Shown here: in pieces, positions 1 to 9,193 of the stretch
How the letters are laid out: each line of letters opens with the position of its first letter
How positions within the stretch are numbered: the first letter of the stretch is position 1
Assembly: GCF_903643035.1 (NCBI RefSeq)
Contig: NZ_CAHJWW010000001.1
Location: 1-54,136, forward strand
Length of the DNA stretch: 54,136 bases
Reading direction: 5' to 3'
Source of the DNA: Sphingomonas bacterium
GTDB taxonomy: Bacteria > Pseudomonadota > Alphaproteobacteria > Sphingomonadales > Sphingomonadaceae
The notes under the pieces: model-generated
Database searches by the model: none
What the model saw: only the letters and a program-made list of their open reading frames with translations
What the model was told of the DNA's origin: nothing
Translations under genes and position numbers: made by a program

Positions 1-1
1 C

Positions 2-667
2 GCGGCGGCGCGCGCGGCCGACCGGCTGCTTGGCGTCGACCTGTCGTACCGCGGCCTCGCCGGCGCGGCGCGTATCGCCGAGCTGGTGCGGCGCGGTGAC
101 CTTGGCCGCATCTTCGCCGTCGACCTGACCTTCCACAACGCCTACGGCCCCGACAAGCCGTGGTTCTACGACCCCGCGCAGTCGGGCGGCGGCTGCGTCG
201 CCGATCTCGGCGTCCACCTCGTCGACCTCGCGCTGTGGATCGTCGGCGGCGCGGCGAGCGGTCCGTTCAGCGCCACGCTCCGCCATCGCGGCACGGCGCT
301 GACCCCGGGCGTCGTCGAGGACCATGCCATCGCCGAGTTCGTCCTCGACACCGGCGCGACCGTGCGCCTCGCCTGCTCGTGGCACCTCGACGCCGGGCGC
401 GACGCGGTGATCGAGGCGGCGTTCTACGGCACCGCGGGCGCGGCGGCGCTGAAGAACGTCGGCGGCTCGTTCTACGACTTCATCGCCGAGCGCTTCGCCG
501 GCACGGCGACCGAGGTCCTCGCCGCGCCGCCCGACGACTGGAGCGGGCGGATCGCCGCCGGCTGGGCGGTTCGCCTGGCCGCCGGGGCGCGCTTCGACCC
601 CGCCGCATCCGACCTGATCGCTGTGGCTCATGTTCTCGACCGCATCTATGCCGCGGCCGGGAGGTGA
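2..667 (+). CDS. Gfo/Idh/MocA family oxidoreductase, C-terminal part
   Basis: The reading frame is open from the first bases of the window, so the 5' end lies outside it. What is visible is the C-terminal substrate-binding half of a Gfo/Idh/MocA-type dehydrogenase: a stretch beginning with a helix and the phrase GRIFAVDLTF, then GGGCVADLGVHLVDLALW, where the D-x-G-x-H-x-x-D pattern is the usual signature of this family's C-terminal domain. The missing N-terminus would carry the NAD(P)-binding Rossmann fold. These enzymes oxidise or reduce sugars, inositols or related polyols, but the substrate cannot be told from this piece. A CocE-type hydrolase gene follows after 44 bases on the same strand, so the two may be co-transcribed. 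Family assignment is firm; the role is inferred. Confidence 0.85.
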   Translation, partial: AAARAADRLLGVDLSYRGLAGAARIAELVRRGDLGRIFAVDLTFHNAYGPDKPWFYDPAQSGGGCVADLGVHLVDLALWIVGGAASGPFSATLRHRGTALTPGVVEDHAIAEFVLDTGATVRLACSWHLDAGRDAVIEAAFYGTAGAAALKNVGGSFYDFIAERFAGTATEVLAAPPDDWSGRIAAGWAVRLAAGARFDPAASDLIAVAHVLDRIYAAAGR

Positions 668-711
668 TCCTGCTCGATTGACCCCATCCACCGCTGCCGA
701 GGACTGCCGCC

Positions 712-2625
712 ATGTCGCTCAACATCTTGCCAGCCGTCGCCGCCGCGATCCTCGCCGCCACCGCCGCCGCCGCGCAGGACGCCTCGCGCGTCACGCCGAT
801 GACCCCCGACGTCGTCGCCGACTACGACCAGGTCCTGCCGTCGGCCGACTTCGTCCGGCGCGAGGCGATGGTGCCGATGCGCGACGGGACCAAGCTGTAT
901 ACCGTCATGGTCATGAAGAAGGGCGCGACGAACGCACCCATCCTGCTGTCGCGCACGCCCTATGATGCTCATGGGTCGGTACACCGCACGGTCAGCCAGC
1001 GCGGCGTCGACGTCCTCGAGGCGATGGACGCCGAGTTCTTCACCGACGGCTATATCCGCGTCTACCAGGACATCCGCGGGCTGCACCGGTCGGAGGGACA
1101 GTATGTCGTCACCCGGCCGCTCGCCGGGCCGCTCAACCCGACCGGCATCGACGAATCGACCGACGCCTACGACACCATCGACTGGCTGGTGAAGAACGTG
1201 CCCGAGGCGAACGGCAAGGTCGGCGTCATCGGCTCGTCGTATCTCGGCTTCACCACGCTGATGGCCGAGATCAACCCCCACCCGGCACTGAAGGCCGCCG
1301 TACCCGAAAGCCCGATGGTCGACGGCTGGATGGGCGACGACTGGTTCCACAATGGCGCGTTCCGCGTCGACAGCTTCGGCTATGCCGTCGGACAGGGCTT
1401 CAACAAGGGGGCCGGCGGCGGCGAGCTCCCGGTCGGTGCCGGCGACGACTACACGCGCCTGCTCGCCGCCGGGTCGGCGGGCGAATTCGCGCGGTCGCTC
1501 GGCATCGCGGGCGTGCCCGGCGTCAGGAAGCTGCTCGAGAACCCGGCCTATACCGACTTCTGGTCGCTCCAGGCGGTCGACAAGTGGCTCGCCGCGCGGC
1601 CGCTGACCGTGCCGACGATGCTTGAGGTAGGGCAGTGGGACCAGGAGGACAGCTACGGCGCGCCCGCCGCCTATCGCGCGCTCGCGCCAAAGGCTTCGGC
1701 CCGCGTGCCGGTGACGCTCGTCATCGGTCCGTGGCGGCATTCGGGGGCGAACCATGGCGGCTACGATCTCGGTGCCTTGACCTTCGCCGGCGACACGGCG
1801 CACGAATGGCGGGTCCGCTGGATGAAGCCATTCCTCGATCATTGGCTGAAGGACGCGCCCGATCCGCACACGCCGGCGGCGGTGACCTATGCCACCGGCA
1901 TCGATAAGTGGGAGGAGTTGTCCCGTTGGCCGATGGGGACGCCCAAGCCGCTCTACCTGACCGCGGGCGGCGGCGCGAGCTTCGTGCATCCGGCCGAAGC
2001 CGGCCACGACGACTATCAGAGCGATCCCGCCCACCCGGTGCCGTTCATTCCCCGCCCGATCGATGCCGGCGACCCGCTGCAGTGGAAGCCTTGGCTGGTC
2101 CGCGACCAGCGCTTCGTGTCCGACCGGCCGGATGTGGCGGTGTGGCAGACCGCGCCGCTCGACCACGCGGTGCACATCATGGGAGCCCCCGCGGTCGACC
2201 TGTTCGCCGCGACGACGGGCAGCGACAGCGACTGGGTCGCCAAGCTGGTCGACGTCTATCCCGACGACGTCCCCGAAGGCGCGGCGCAGGGCGGCAAGCC
2301 GTCGATGGCCGGCTACGAGCTGGCGGTCGGCATCGAGATCTTCCGCGGCCGCTACCGCACCAGCTTCGCCCAGCCCGAGGCGATCGTGCCGGGCCGGGTC
2401 GAGCGCTACCGCTGGACGCTGCCCAACGTCGACCACGTCTTCCTGCCGGGCCACCGGATCATGGTCCAGGTCCAGTCGAGCCTGTTCCCGCTCTACGACC
2501 GCAATCCGCAGACCTTCGTCGCCAACATCATGGACGCGCACGCCGGCGACTACCGCGCCGCGACGCAGAGCATCTGGCGCGGCGGCGCGGGCGCCAGCGC
2601 GGTGATCCTGCCGATCGTGCCGTGA
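712..2625 (+). CDS. Exported CocE/NonD family hydrolase (X-Pro dipeptidyl-peptidase fold)
   Basis: This 637-residue protein starts with an alanine-rich signal peptide ending near AAAAQ-DAS, so it should be periplasmic or secreted. The alpha/beta-hydrolase core of the S15/CocE family follows. The nucleophile motif GSSYLG sits at residues 174-179 with Ser176 as probable nucleophile, an aspartate lies in GQWDQED (Asp310), and the histidine is in GPWRHSG (His343). The C-terminal third is the jelly-roll domain typical of this family (PF08530-like), with the phrase VDLFAATTGSDSDWVAKLVDV. Members hydrolyse acyl esters or N-acyl/peptide bonds, for example cocaine esterase and glutaryl-7-ACA acylase; the substrate is not predictable here. 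Length is normal and a GAGGA motif precedes the ATG. It follows the oxidoreductase gene closely. Confidence 0.93.
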   Translation: MSLNILPAVAAAILAATAAAAQDASRVTPMTPDVVADYDQVLPSADFVRREAMVPMRDGTKLYTVMVMKKGATNAPILLSRTPYDAHGSVHRTVSQRGVDVLEAMDAEFFTDGYIRVYQDIRGLHRSEGQYVVTRPLAGPLNPTGIDESTDAYDTIDWLVKNVPEANGKVGVIGSSYLGFTTLMAEINPHPALKAAVPESPMVDGWMGDDWFHNGAFRVDSFGYAVGQGFNKGAGGGELPVGAGDDYTRLLAAGSAGEFARSLGIAGVPGVRKLLENPAYTDFWSLQAVDKWLAARPLTVPTMLEVGQWDQEDSYGAPAAYRALAPKASARVPVTLVIGPWRHSGANHGGYDLGALTFAGDTAHEWRVRWMKPFLDHWLKDAPDPHTPAAVTYATGIDKWEELSRWPMGTPKPLYLTAGGGASFVHPAEAGHDDYQSDPAHPVPFIPRPIDAGDPLQWKPWLVRDQRFVSDRPDVAVWQTAPLDHAVHIMGAPAVDLFAATTGSDSDWVAKLVDVYPDDVPEGAAQGGKPSMAGYELAVGIEIFRGRYRTSFAQPEAIVPGRVERYRWTLPNVDHVFLPGHRIMVQVQSSLFPLYDRNPQTFVANIMDAHAGDYRAATQSIWRGGAGASAVILPIVP

Positions 2626-2687
2626 GGACACGGCGGGGTGCCAGGACAGGCGACCCGCCGATTGTGCATACCCATGCAATCGGCTAA

Positions 2688-3059
2688 GTCGCCGGGCAAC
2701 GTCGTGGCGAGGTCCGTCTGCTCACCGCCGTCCTGATCCCGGGCAACATGTGCGATCGGCGGCTGTGGTCGGGCGATGGTGAGCGACTGCAGCGGCAGCT
2801 GACGACGCTGGGGTTCGCGGTGCATCATGCGGATACGACCCGCGACGATACGATTGGCGGGATGGCCGCGACGCTGCTGCGCGAGAGCGAAGGTGCGCTC
2901 GTGCCGCTCGGCTTCCCGATGGGCGGCATCGTCGCCCTCGAAGCCGTCCGGCAGGCTCCCGCGCGCATCGCCGGCCTGGTGAAGGAGGCCGAGCAGCGGA
3001 GCACTCAACGGCGGCGCAGCGGACGCCAGGCTAATCCACGGCCGTTCTCGCAGCCTTGA
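2688..3059 (+). pseudogene. Alpha/beta hydrolase remnant lacking its nucleophile
   Basis: The open frame runs from just after a stop at 2685-2687 and has no convincing start; an internal ATG lies at 2748. The translated pieces LLTAVLIPGN, TTRDDTIGGMAA and PLGFPMGGIVALEAVRQAP match the start and nucleophile elbow of an alpha/beta hydrolase. The elbow should read G-F-S-M-G-G, but the serine codon is replaced by proline. The protein also stops about 30 residues after the elbow, in low-complexity arginine-rich sequence, so the rest of the fold and the catalytic Asp/His are missing. Loss of the nucleophile and of the C-terminal half both point to a decayed gene. Confidence 0.7.
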
Positions 3060-3100
3060 GCCGGCCGTAGTCGGCGTACGGTCAGCCGGCGGGAGTCGAG

Positions 3101-4213
3101 CTAGGCATCGCGGGTGAGCAGGGCGACCAGTTCGGCCTGCCGCCGCGCGCCGGTCTTGCCGAACAGGCTGGCGAGCTGACCGCGGATCGTGCTAACGCTA
3201 ACTCCGCGGGTCGTCGCCGCGGTGCGGAGCGACTGCCCCCTGATCAGCGCTTGGGCGAGCGACCGTTCGGCCGGCGTCAGGCCGAAGCCGTCCATCGCCG
3301 CCGCCAGACGCGCCGCCCCTCTTGCAACGGCGACGCGCACCAGGACGGCGGGTCCGTCGGCCGCCTCGACTGCCCACGGTAGGGCGAGCGGCAGGACGCA
3401 GGCCTGCGCCGTGTGGCTGCCGTCGGCGCCCTTCAGCTCGACCGCGCCGCTGCGCTTGTCGCCCGGTCGCGTCGCCACTTTAATCGCCGTCGCCAGCTCC
3501 GCGCCGGCGCGCGGCCCGACGGCGGCGAGCCGGGCGTCTGGCGCGTGCATCACCGTGCCGTTGGCGAGCAGCCGTTCGCCGGCGTCGTTGGCGTGGACGA
3601 TGCGCCCGTCGCGGTCGAGGAGGAAGGTCGGCTCGGACGCGGCGCCGAGGGCGGCGCTTGTCGCGGCGGCGAACGCGGTTATCCCGCGGAAGCGCCGCCG
3701 CAGCGCAACCGCACGGCGCAGGTGCGGATAGGCGGGGGCGAGCGCGGCCTCGCTGTCGCGCTCAAACCTGCCGCGCCGCCGGTCGCGACCCAGGCTGATG
3801 TTGGTGACGACCTGGCCGCGACGGTCGAGCCGCAGGTAGAGGCCGTGCTCGGCGCCGAGCGGCCGGAGGAAGTCGTTGTAGTACTCGGTGCTCTCGAGTT
3901 CGACGCGGGCGAGGATGTCCTCGTCGCGGATCGCGGTCGGCCGCCACCGTGCGAGGTAGTCGGCGGGGTCGGCCATGCGGACCAGCGGGTTGATCGCGGA
4001 GTAGTAGGCCTCGAAATCAGCTGCCGCGCCGAGCCCCCTCTCACCATGGAAGATAGCGTCGCTCGCTCCGGTGACTACGTCGGCGGTCAGCAGCATGGCC
4101 TCGTCCGCCCCGGCCAAGCCGGCGACGTCGGCCAGCACCTGTCGCCACTGCGCCGGGTCGACAACGGCATCGTAGATGCGGTCGGTGAGGCGCTCAAGGT
4201 GCTCCGCGGACAT
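3101..4213 (-). CDS. LuxR-type helix-turn-helix transcriptional regulator
   Basis: The C-terminal 60 residues form a LuxR/GerE DNA-binding domain (LTPAERSLAQALIRGQSL, then VSVSTIRGQLASLFGKTG), the helix-turn-helix that contacts DNA. The preceding 300 residues include a PAS-like segment in the middle (FLLDRDGRIVHANDAGERLL), a pattern common in orphan regulators of sphingomonads and relatives. No receiver domain or autoinducer-binding domain was recognised, so the signal is unknown. I chose the ATG at 4213 because MSAEHLERLTDRIYDAVVDP is the usual beginning of such proteins; an upstream in-frame ATG at 4315 would add 34 basic residues. It is divergent from the laminin-B/PEP-CTERM gene at 4410 and could control it, which is inference only. 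Confidence 0.85.
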   Translation of the reverse strand: MSAEHLERLTDRIYDAVVDPAQWRQVLADVAGLAGADEAMLLTADVVTGASDAIFHGERGLGAAADFEAYYSAINPLVRMADPADYLARWRPTAIRDEDILARVELESTEYYNDFLRPLGAEHGLYLRLDRRGQVVTNISLGRDRRRGRFERDSEAALAPAYPHLRRAVALRRRFRGITAFAAATSAALGAASEPTFLLDRDGRIVHANDAGERLLANGTVMHAPDARLAAVGPRAGAELATAIKVATRPGDKRSGAVELKGADGSHTAQACVLPLALPWAVEAADGPAVLVRVAVARGAARLAAAMDGFGLTPAERSLAQALIRGQSLRTAATTRGVSVSTIRGQLASLFGKTGARRQAELVALLTRDA

Positions 4214-4409
4214 CGCCCGAAGGTAGACGGACGGATGACGGGCGACAAGCTTAGCCCCGTGGCGTAGGCCGCGACGGTAGCGGTGCCCCGGCGCGAGAAG
4301 ACTAAGGGTTAGCAAATTATGTGAGGCTTAGTTCATTTGAAGGATGTCGGGGCCTTCGCGCCGTGGCACCAGACACCTGCAATGCAACTAGCGGAATAAG
4401 GAACAGGGC

Positions 4410-5102
4410 ATGTCGGTTTTCGGTAGGAGGTCAATGACGGCGGCGCTGGCGCTAGCAGTGAGCAGCGCGGCGCACGCGACGATTACCTACACCTTCGACA
4501 GCGACAACCAGGGTTGGACCTACGGCGATGTCGCGCAGGTCACCGCGGCGTCATTTGGTCCGGCACCATGGACAGGCGGCCGGCTGTCACTCGGCGACAT
4601 GGCGAGCCAGACCGGCGTTTTCGCGCCGGCGGCGGTGCTCGGCGACCAGAGCGGCGCCTACGGCGGCTCGATTTCGTGGAAGGTCGCCGACGCGTTCAAC
4701 GACGGCGTGCCGTATGCGGCGCTGATCCTCTACGGCGCGACGATGAACGCCTCGATCGACCTCGGGCCGCCGTCGACCGACGTCGACAACCTGACTAAGT
4801 ACACGGTGACGTTGAACGAAAGCAATTTCCGCGCCTTCACCGGCGGCTTCAATTCGTCGGCAGCGCCGCTCACGGAGGCGCAGTTTCGATCGATCCTCGG
4901 CAACCTTCAGGGCATCGGCTTCAACACCGAATACAAAACTGGCGGCGACGACAGCCGCTTCGACGACGCCGTGTTCAACGGCTTCGGTTCGTCGACCGGC
5001 GCTGTGCCCGAGCCGTCGGTATGGGCTTTCATGATCTTCGGCTTTAGCCTAGTCGGCGCGCGGGCCCGCCGCGCCGGTGCGGCCACCTTCCTGGTCGCCT
5101 GA
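4410..5102 (+). CDS. PEPxxWA-CTERM protein with laminin-B-like domain
   Basis: A 230-residue exported protein. An N-terminal signal peptide (about 24 residues, ending at the AHAT region) is followed by a beta-rich domain whose phrases FAPAAVLGDQSGAYGGSISW and VPYAALILYG resemble laminin B (domain IV). The C-terminus is a classic sorting tail: VPEPSVWAFMIFGFSLVG, a transmembrane helix, then arginines. Proteins with this tail are thought to be processed by an exosortase and placed at the cell surface or in exopolysaccharide. No exosortase gene is in the window. AAGGA lies eight bases before the ATG, supporting this start. The last residues (AGAATFLVA) extend a little beyond the usual arginine end of the tail. 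A second protein with the same tail is the esterase at 11080-12123. Confidence 0.88.
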   Translation: MSVFGRRSMTAALALAVSSAAHATITYTFDSDNQGWTYGDVAQVTAASFGPAPWTGGRLSLGDMASQTGVFAPAAVLGDQSGAYGGSISWKVADAFNDGVPYAALILYGATMNASIDLGPPSTDVDNLTKYTVTLNESNFRAFTGGFNSSAAPLTEAQFRSILGNLQGIGFNTEYKTGGDDSRFDDAVFNGFGSSTGAVPEPSVWAFMIFGFSLVGARARRAGAATFLVA

Positions 5103-5139
5103 ACCTTCGAACCACGGCGACCGAGCCGGGCAGGTCGGG

Positions 5140-5511
5140 TCAGTCCGGCGACGCGATGGTCGTCAACTGCGCGGCGAAGGCGCGCCGGTAGGCCGGACGC
5201 GCCTCGCCGCAGGCGACGTAGCCGGCGAGGTTCGGGAAGCCGTCGAGCAGCTGCGACGGTCGGAAGCGCAGGAGCAACGAGACCATCAGCAGGTCGCCGG
5301 CGGCGCACGCCCTGTCGAGCTAATCGGCATCGCTTAGCCGCCGCGACAGCCGATCGAGCCTTACGCGGGTGCGGTACGTGACCAGTGGCCGCCGGTCTGC
5401 CGCCCACGACCTGTCGGCTTCGAAGATGCGCGCCGCCCGCAGCTCGAGGACTGGCGGCTCGACGGCTTTCCCCAATTGCGGCCATTCACGGCCGCTTTCC
5501 TCCTTCCCCAC
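5140..5511 (-). pseudogene. Glutathione S-transferase C-terminal remnant with in-frame stop
   Basis: Read on the minus strand, one continuous frame gives VLELRAARIFEADRSWAA and VRTRYRVRLDRLSRRL-like sequence, then a TAG stop at 5320-5322. It then continues, without frame change, as LDRACAAGDLLMVSLLL, DGFPNLAGYVACGEARPAY and RRAFAAQLTTIASPD before its natural stop at 5140. The second half is the helical C-terminal domain of a glutathione S-transferase, whose AGDLLMV and Y-x-x-C-x-x-RPA patterns are typical. The N-terminal thioredoxin-fold, glutathione-binding half is absent. A missing front half plus an internal stop make this a pseudogene. Confidence 0.72.
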
Positions 5512-5597
5512 TTCGGCCGCTCGTTCATCAATACCGTTGAGCTCGCAACATGAAGCACATGCGAAGCATACGATGCTCTCCCCTTATCGGGGATCGC

Positions 5598-7640
5598 TCA
5601 ATCCGCGAACTTCGGTCGGCCTCCAAAACCGGCTGCCGTGCGCAGCGCGTCAGGATCGAGAAGCTTGCCATCGAGCATGACGACGCGGGTGTGGCGGAGG
5701 TCCCCAAGGTGCGCCTCGGGATCACCCGCGATGAGCGCCAGGTCGGCAGTTTTCCCCACGGCGATCGAGCCAGTGTGCGCCTCCTGCCCGACGAGGCGGG
5801 CCGGCACAATCGTCGCGGCGGCCAGCGCCTCCGCCGGCGAGAAGTCCGCAGTTTGGTAGATTTCAAGTTCGCGGACGATTTCGATGCCGCTGCCGTCGGT
5901 GCCGGCGACGATGGGCACCCCGGCCTTGTGCATAGCACCGAGCAGTTCGACCATCTTCGCCCACGAGCGACGGTAGTCCGCACGTGTCAGATCCGGTGGC
6001 ACCTGAAAGCCGCCGGTCCTGAACCCGCGCTCGACCGCCGGCGGTAGGGTGCCGACGAACGGCGCGTAGGCCGGCGACAGCTCACCATTGTCGGGATAGT
6101 AGAGCCCCTCGAACGCGACCATGGTCGGATCGGAGTAGATGTGCTTCGCCGCCATCGTCGCCACCAATTTGCCGATCGGCGAGGCCGGGCCGATGTCGGT
6201 GTCCTTCATGTAGCGGCCGGGTGCCTCGAACCGGCCGATGCCGTTGTCCGTCGGCAGTACGCTCGCAGGCATACCCTCCATGGCAATCCAATTTATGTGG
6301 GTGACCTCGTCGTAGCCGTCGGCCACCGCCTCGCTCGTCCGGATGCCGTGCGGGATGTGGCCGTGGACGTGGAGGCCCTGTTTGTGCGCCTCGGCAATCG
6401 CTGCGGGCAGCCAGGCAGCGTCGAATGTCCCGTAGAACTTGACCCCGGTGAAGGCATTCGTCTTTGCCCGGTCGACCAGAGCGATCGCTTCGGCCTGGCT
6501 CGACGCTACGTTGGCCACCTGTGCCGTCAGCTTGCCCTTGCCGTCGATCAGCAACGAAGGATAGACGTGGGGAAAGAGCAGATCGCCCGCCGCTGCGCGC
6601 GTCCGCCGATCGATCGTCTTCAGGTCATCGTTACCAGGGTCGCGGACGCTGGTTACGCCGAGCGAGAGTTCCTGCGGACCGGTATAGTCGTCGCCGACGT
6701 GCATGTGGCAGTCCCACAGCCCAGGGACGAGGGTCATACCGGCACCGGCGATCACTTGCGCGCCGGCCGGCACCTTGATCGCAGCGGCCGGACCGACGGC
6801 GACGATCGTGCCATGGTCGACGACGACGGTCTGGTCGGTGCGGAAGGTGAGCGCGTCGGCGTCGAAGGTCTTGACGTGGGTAAACGCGACTGCGCCGGCG
6901 GGCACCTTCGTCAGGCTATGCGCGATCTTCGGTGCCTCCTTGGCCAGTGCGTCGGTCTGCGCCTTCTCCAGCTTCACCTGCTCGTCGGCGTAAGCGGCGG
7001 GTAGGAAACCAAGGCCGAAGGTCGCGGCAAAGGCTTTTCCGTCTGGCGTCGCCCAGATTGGGAAGGGCGTGTTGCCAATACCGGTCAGAACCCAGAGGTC
7101 GACCGTCCTTGCCGTCGCGCCCGTGCCGACGGTCAGGCTGTCGAGCTTGCGCGCCTGCGCCGTGCCGCCTGGCAGCAGCGCCAAGCGGTGCTCCGGGGCG
7201 GCGATCAGCGCCTCAACGAACCATAGGTTGGGCGAGAACAGTGCTCCCTGCGCCGTGTAGAAAGCCTTGCCAGCAAAGGTCGCGCTGCCGCCGTCGATCG
7301 GGCTCTTCCACGTCGCAGTGCCATCCGCGGTCCGGAAGGTTTCGGCGGCGTCGCCCGTCGGTGCGATGCCGCGGATGGTCATGGCCGTCGGAATGCCGTT
7401 CGCGCCGGAGGTGAGGCTGACATCGTCCTCCCACACCTGGCCGCGCAGGTTCATGCTCTCGCGCGCCATCTTCGTGCCGTCGGCGGCAGTCCAAACATAC
7501 GCGTCGCCGTGCTTACCGCCGGTCGACTCGATGACGAAGTGCTGCGCGTCAGACGGCGGCCGGGCGAGATCGGCGACCGGTGTCTGAGCGACGGCTGTGG
7601 TAGCAAGCAAGCCGGCGAAGAGCGTAGGCAACTTGGTCAT
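5598..7640 (-). CDS. Exported amidohydrolase family protein (imidazolonepropionase-like)
   Basis: A 680-residue protein with a short signal peptide (MTKLPTLFAGLLATTAVAQ). The first 300 residues are a beta-rich domain of unknown fold. The C-terminal half is a metal-dependent amidohydrolase barrel: the H-x-H pair is at His312 and His314 in GLWDCHMHVGDD, further metal histidines lie in GLHVHGHIPHG, and the aspartate is in VAGTDGSG. The small beta domain that flanks the barrel is completed at the end by IAVGKTADLALIAGDP. Family members split cyclic amides, peptides or related bonds; this export plus long N-terminal domain is common in sphingomonads and xanthomonads, and the substrate is unknown. 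The ATG at 7640 has AGAGGGG about eight bases upstream. A longer in-frame extension to 7778 would spoil the signal peptide. Confidence 0.9.
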   Translation of the reverse strand: MTKLPTLFAGLLATTAVAQTPVADLARPPSDAQHFVIESTGGKHGDAYVWTAADGTKMARESMNLRGQVWEDDVSLTSGANGIPTAMTIRGIAPTGDAAETFRTADGTATWKSPIDGGSATFAGKAFYTAQGALFSPNLWFVEALIAAPEHRLALLPGGTAQARKLDSLTVGTGATARTVDLWVLTGIGNTPFPIWATPDGKAFAATFGLGFLPAAYADEQVKLEKAQTDALAKEAPKIAHSLTKVPAGAVAFTHVKTFDADALTFRTDQTVVVDHGTIVAVGPAAAIKVPAGAQVIAGAGMTLVPGLWDCHMHVGDDYTGPQELSLGVTSVRDPGNDDLKTIDRRTRAAAGDLLFPHVYPSLLIDGKGKLTAQVANVASSQAEAIALVDRAKTNAFTGVKFYGTFDAAWLPAAIAEAHKQGLHVHGHIPHGIRTSEAVADGYDEVTHINWIAMEGMPASVLPTDNGIGRFEAPGRYMKDTDIGPASPIGKLVATMAAKHIYSDPTMVAFEGLYYPDNGELSPAYAPFVGTLPPAVERGFRTGGFQVPPDLTRADYRRSWAKMVELLGAMHKAGVPIVAGTDGSGIEIVRELEIYQTADFSPAEALAAATIVPARLVGQEAHTGSIAVGKTADLALIAGDPEAHLGDLRHTRVVMLDGKLLDPDALRTAAGFGGRPKFAD

Positions 7641-7923
7641 GCGGTGGCACCCCTCTAGTGTGCCAGTCAGATAGCACACCTGTTCGACACAACAAGCACC
7701 AGCCGACAGTGTCCGCCAGATCGGTCGGTCCGCTTGGCTACGCGCCCAACCCGAGACGCTGTCGGCACGACCCCACAAGGCGACGTTCGCAGCCCATTAT
7801 GAACTCCCTAACTCCGGCCGTCCGTTCAGATTGGAACACCGGGGAGATTAGGTAAGCATCAGTGCTTCCGCCGGGCCCCTGTGTTGGCGAGAAAAAATGT
7901 CTTCGGCCCTGTGATGAATTGAC
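7641..7923. other. Intergenic region between amidohydrolase and IS3 element
   Basis: About 280 bases with no convincing gene on either strand. It should hold the minus-strand promoter of the amidohydrolase gene. The only sequence clearly recognised is the ribosome binding site AGAGGGG next to 7640. Confidence 0.5.
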
Positions 7924-7997
7924 GTCCCCCCTGTTTTCTCCGCCAGTTTGAAGGTGGGTTTTCCGGCATTGTGAGCCAGCGAGAGGAGGAGCATGCC

Positions 7998-8264
7998 GTG
8001 AAGAAGTCGAGGTACACGGAGGAGCAGATCGCGTTCGCGCTGAAGCAGGCGGAGACGGGCACGCCGGTGGCGGAGGTGATCCGCCGGATGGGGATCTCGG
8101 AGCAGACCTTCTACCGCTGGAAGAAGGTGTATGGCGGGCTGGGCGTCGGCGAGTTGCGGCGGGTGAAGCAGCTCGAGGACGAGAACCGGAAGCTGAAGCA
8201 GCTGGTCGCGGACCTGAGCCTGGACAAGCATATCCTGCAAGACGTACTCGCAAAAAAGCTCTGA
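7998..8264 (+). CDS. IS3-family transposase OrfA
   Basis: This small protein begins [20 protein letters not shown], the standard start of IS3-group OrfA, followed by a helix-turn-helix ([20 protein letters not shown]) that binds the element ends and a short leucine-rich coiled coil ([19 protein letters not shown]) for dimerisation. I chose the GTG at 7998 because AGGAGG lies eight bases upstream; another GTG at 7971 would add nine residues without such a site. Near the end lies the slippery run A-AAA-AAG at 8252-8258, where ribosomes of this family shift -1 to make the OrfAB fusion transposase. OrfA itself is intact. Confidence 0.88.
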   Translation: MKKSRYTEEQIAFALKQAETGTPVAEVIRRMGISEQTFYRWKKVYGGLGVGELRRVKQLEDENRKLKQLVADLSLDKHILQDVLAKKL

Positions 8265-9096
8265 CGCCTGGGCGGCGGCGCGAGCTCGTCGCGCACGTCC
8301 AGGCGTCCCATGGCGTCAGCGAGCGGCGCGGCTGTCTCGCGCTCGGCGTCGACCGCTCGTCGGTGCGGTACGTGTCGCACAAGCCAGATCAGGCGCCGCT
8401 CAGGCTGCGCATCCACGATCTGGCGGCGGCACGGATGCGCTACGGCTACTTCAGGATCTACATCTTGCTGCGCAGGGAAGGATGGCTCGTGAACCACAAG
8501 CGCTCTACCGGCTGTACCGGGAAGATGGACTGAGCCTGCGGCTCAGGCGTCCTCGTCGGAACGTCAGCGCTGCCAACCGCGAGCGGCAGCCTGCGGCCTC
8601 GGCCGCCAACGAGATGTGGTCGATGGATTTCGTCTCGGACGCCTTGTTCGACGGCCGGCGGCTGCGGGCGTTGACGGTGGTCGATGCCTTCACCCGTGAG
8701 GCGCTAGCGATCGACGTCGACCAGGGCATCAAGGGCGAGCAGGTGGCGGCGGCGATGACGCGGATCGCATCGCTGCGCGGTGCACCCAAGACCATCCGCG
8801 TTGACAACGGTCCCGAGTTCATCTCGAAGGTGCTCGACCGCTGGGCTTACGAGAACGGCGTCACACTCGACTTCAGCCGTCCCGGCAAGCCGACCGACAA
8901 TGCGTTCGTGGAGTCGTTCAACGGCCGCCTGCGCGACGAATGCCTCAACGCTCACTGGTTCCTGTCGCTGGCGGATGCCCGGGCGAAGATCGAAGCCTGG
9001 CGGCGGGACTACAACGAAAGGCGTCCTCACACATCCCTTGGCTGGCTGACGCCGGTCGAATATGCTGCTGCCGCGGCCAAGATCGCCGCCGAATGA
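8258..9096 (+). pseudogene. IS3-family transposase OrfB, broken by a one-base deletion
   Basis: In the -1 frame after the slippery run the product reads [16 protein letters not shown], then [24 protein letters not shown], the usual OrfB N-terminus. Here it should continue [13 protein letters not shown], but a base is missing near 8495-8500: the frame goes out and stops at 8533. The rest lies in the next frame (8482-9096) with the integrase-core catalytic signatures [27 protein letters not shown] and the Asn/Glu region [17 protein letters not shown], so all three DDE residues are present. A single one-base deletion therefore inactivates an otherwise complete gene. The ATG at 8482 could only make the C-terminal catalytic part. 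Confidence 0.82.
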
Positions 9097-9102
9097 ACGC
9101 CG

Positions 9103-9193
9103 GATGCTCACCCTCAGGCTGGATGAGAAACCGGGGGACCCTCATGAAGTCCGGATGCTCACCTTCAAACTGGAGGAAATTCCGGGGGACCCT
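9103..9193. repeat. Two tandem imperfect copies at the IS3 right end
   Basis: Two copies of about 45 bases follow orfB. Each begins CCGGATGCTCACC, passes through a variable CTCAGGCTGGA or TTCAAACTGGA segment and ends CCGGGGGACCCTC. The second copy matches the left terminus better. A terminal repeat is normal for an IS, but two tandem ones are not. Confidence 0.7.

Noticed and set aside
646-2679. Long minus-strand open frame of 677 codons opposite the CocE hydrolase gene.
   Set aside because: Its product is low-complexity, rich in Arg, His, Asp and Val, with no family, and it lies wholly opposite a well-supported gene. Long antisense frames are common in GC-rich DNA.
5461-5530. GCGGCC/GGCCGC-rich segment that could be a small hairpin or intergenic repeat.
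   Set aside because: It may be the decayed N-terminal part of the GST remnant or an ordinary intergenic repeat; no second copy was seen in the window.
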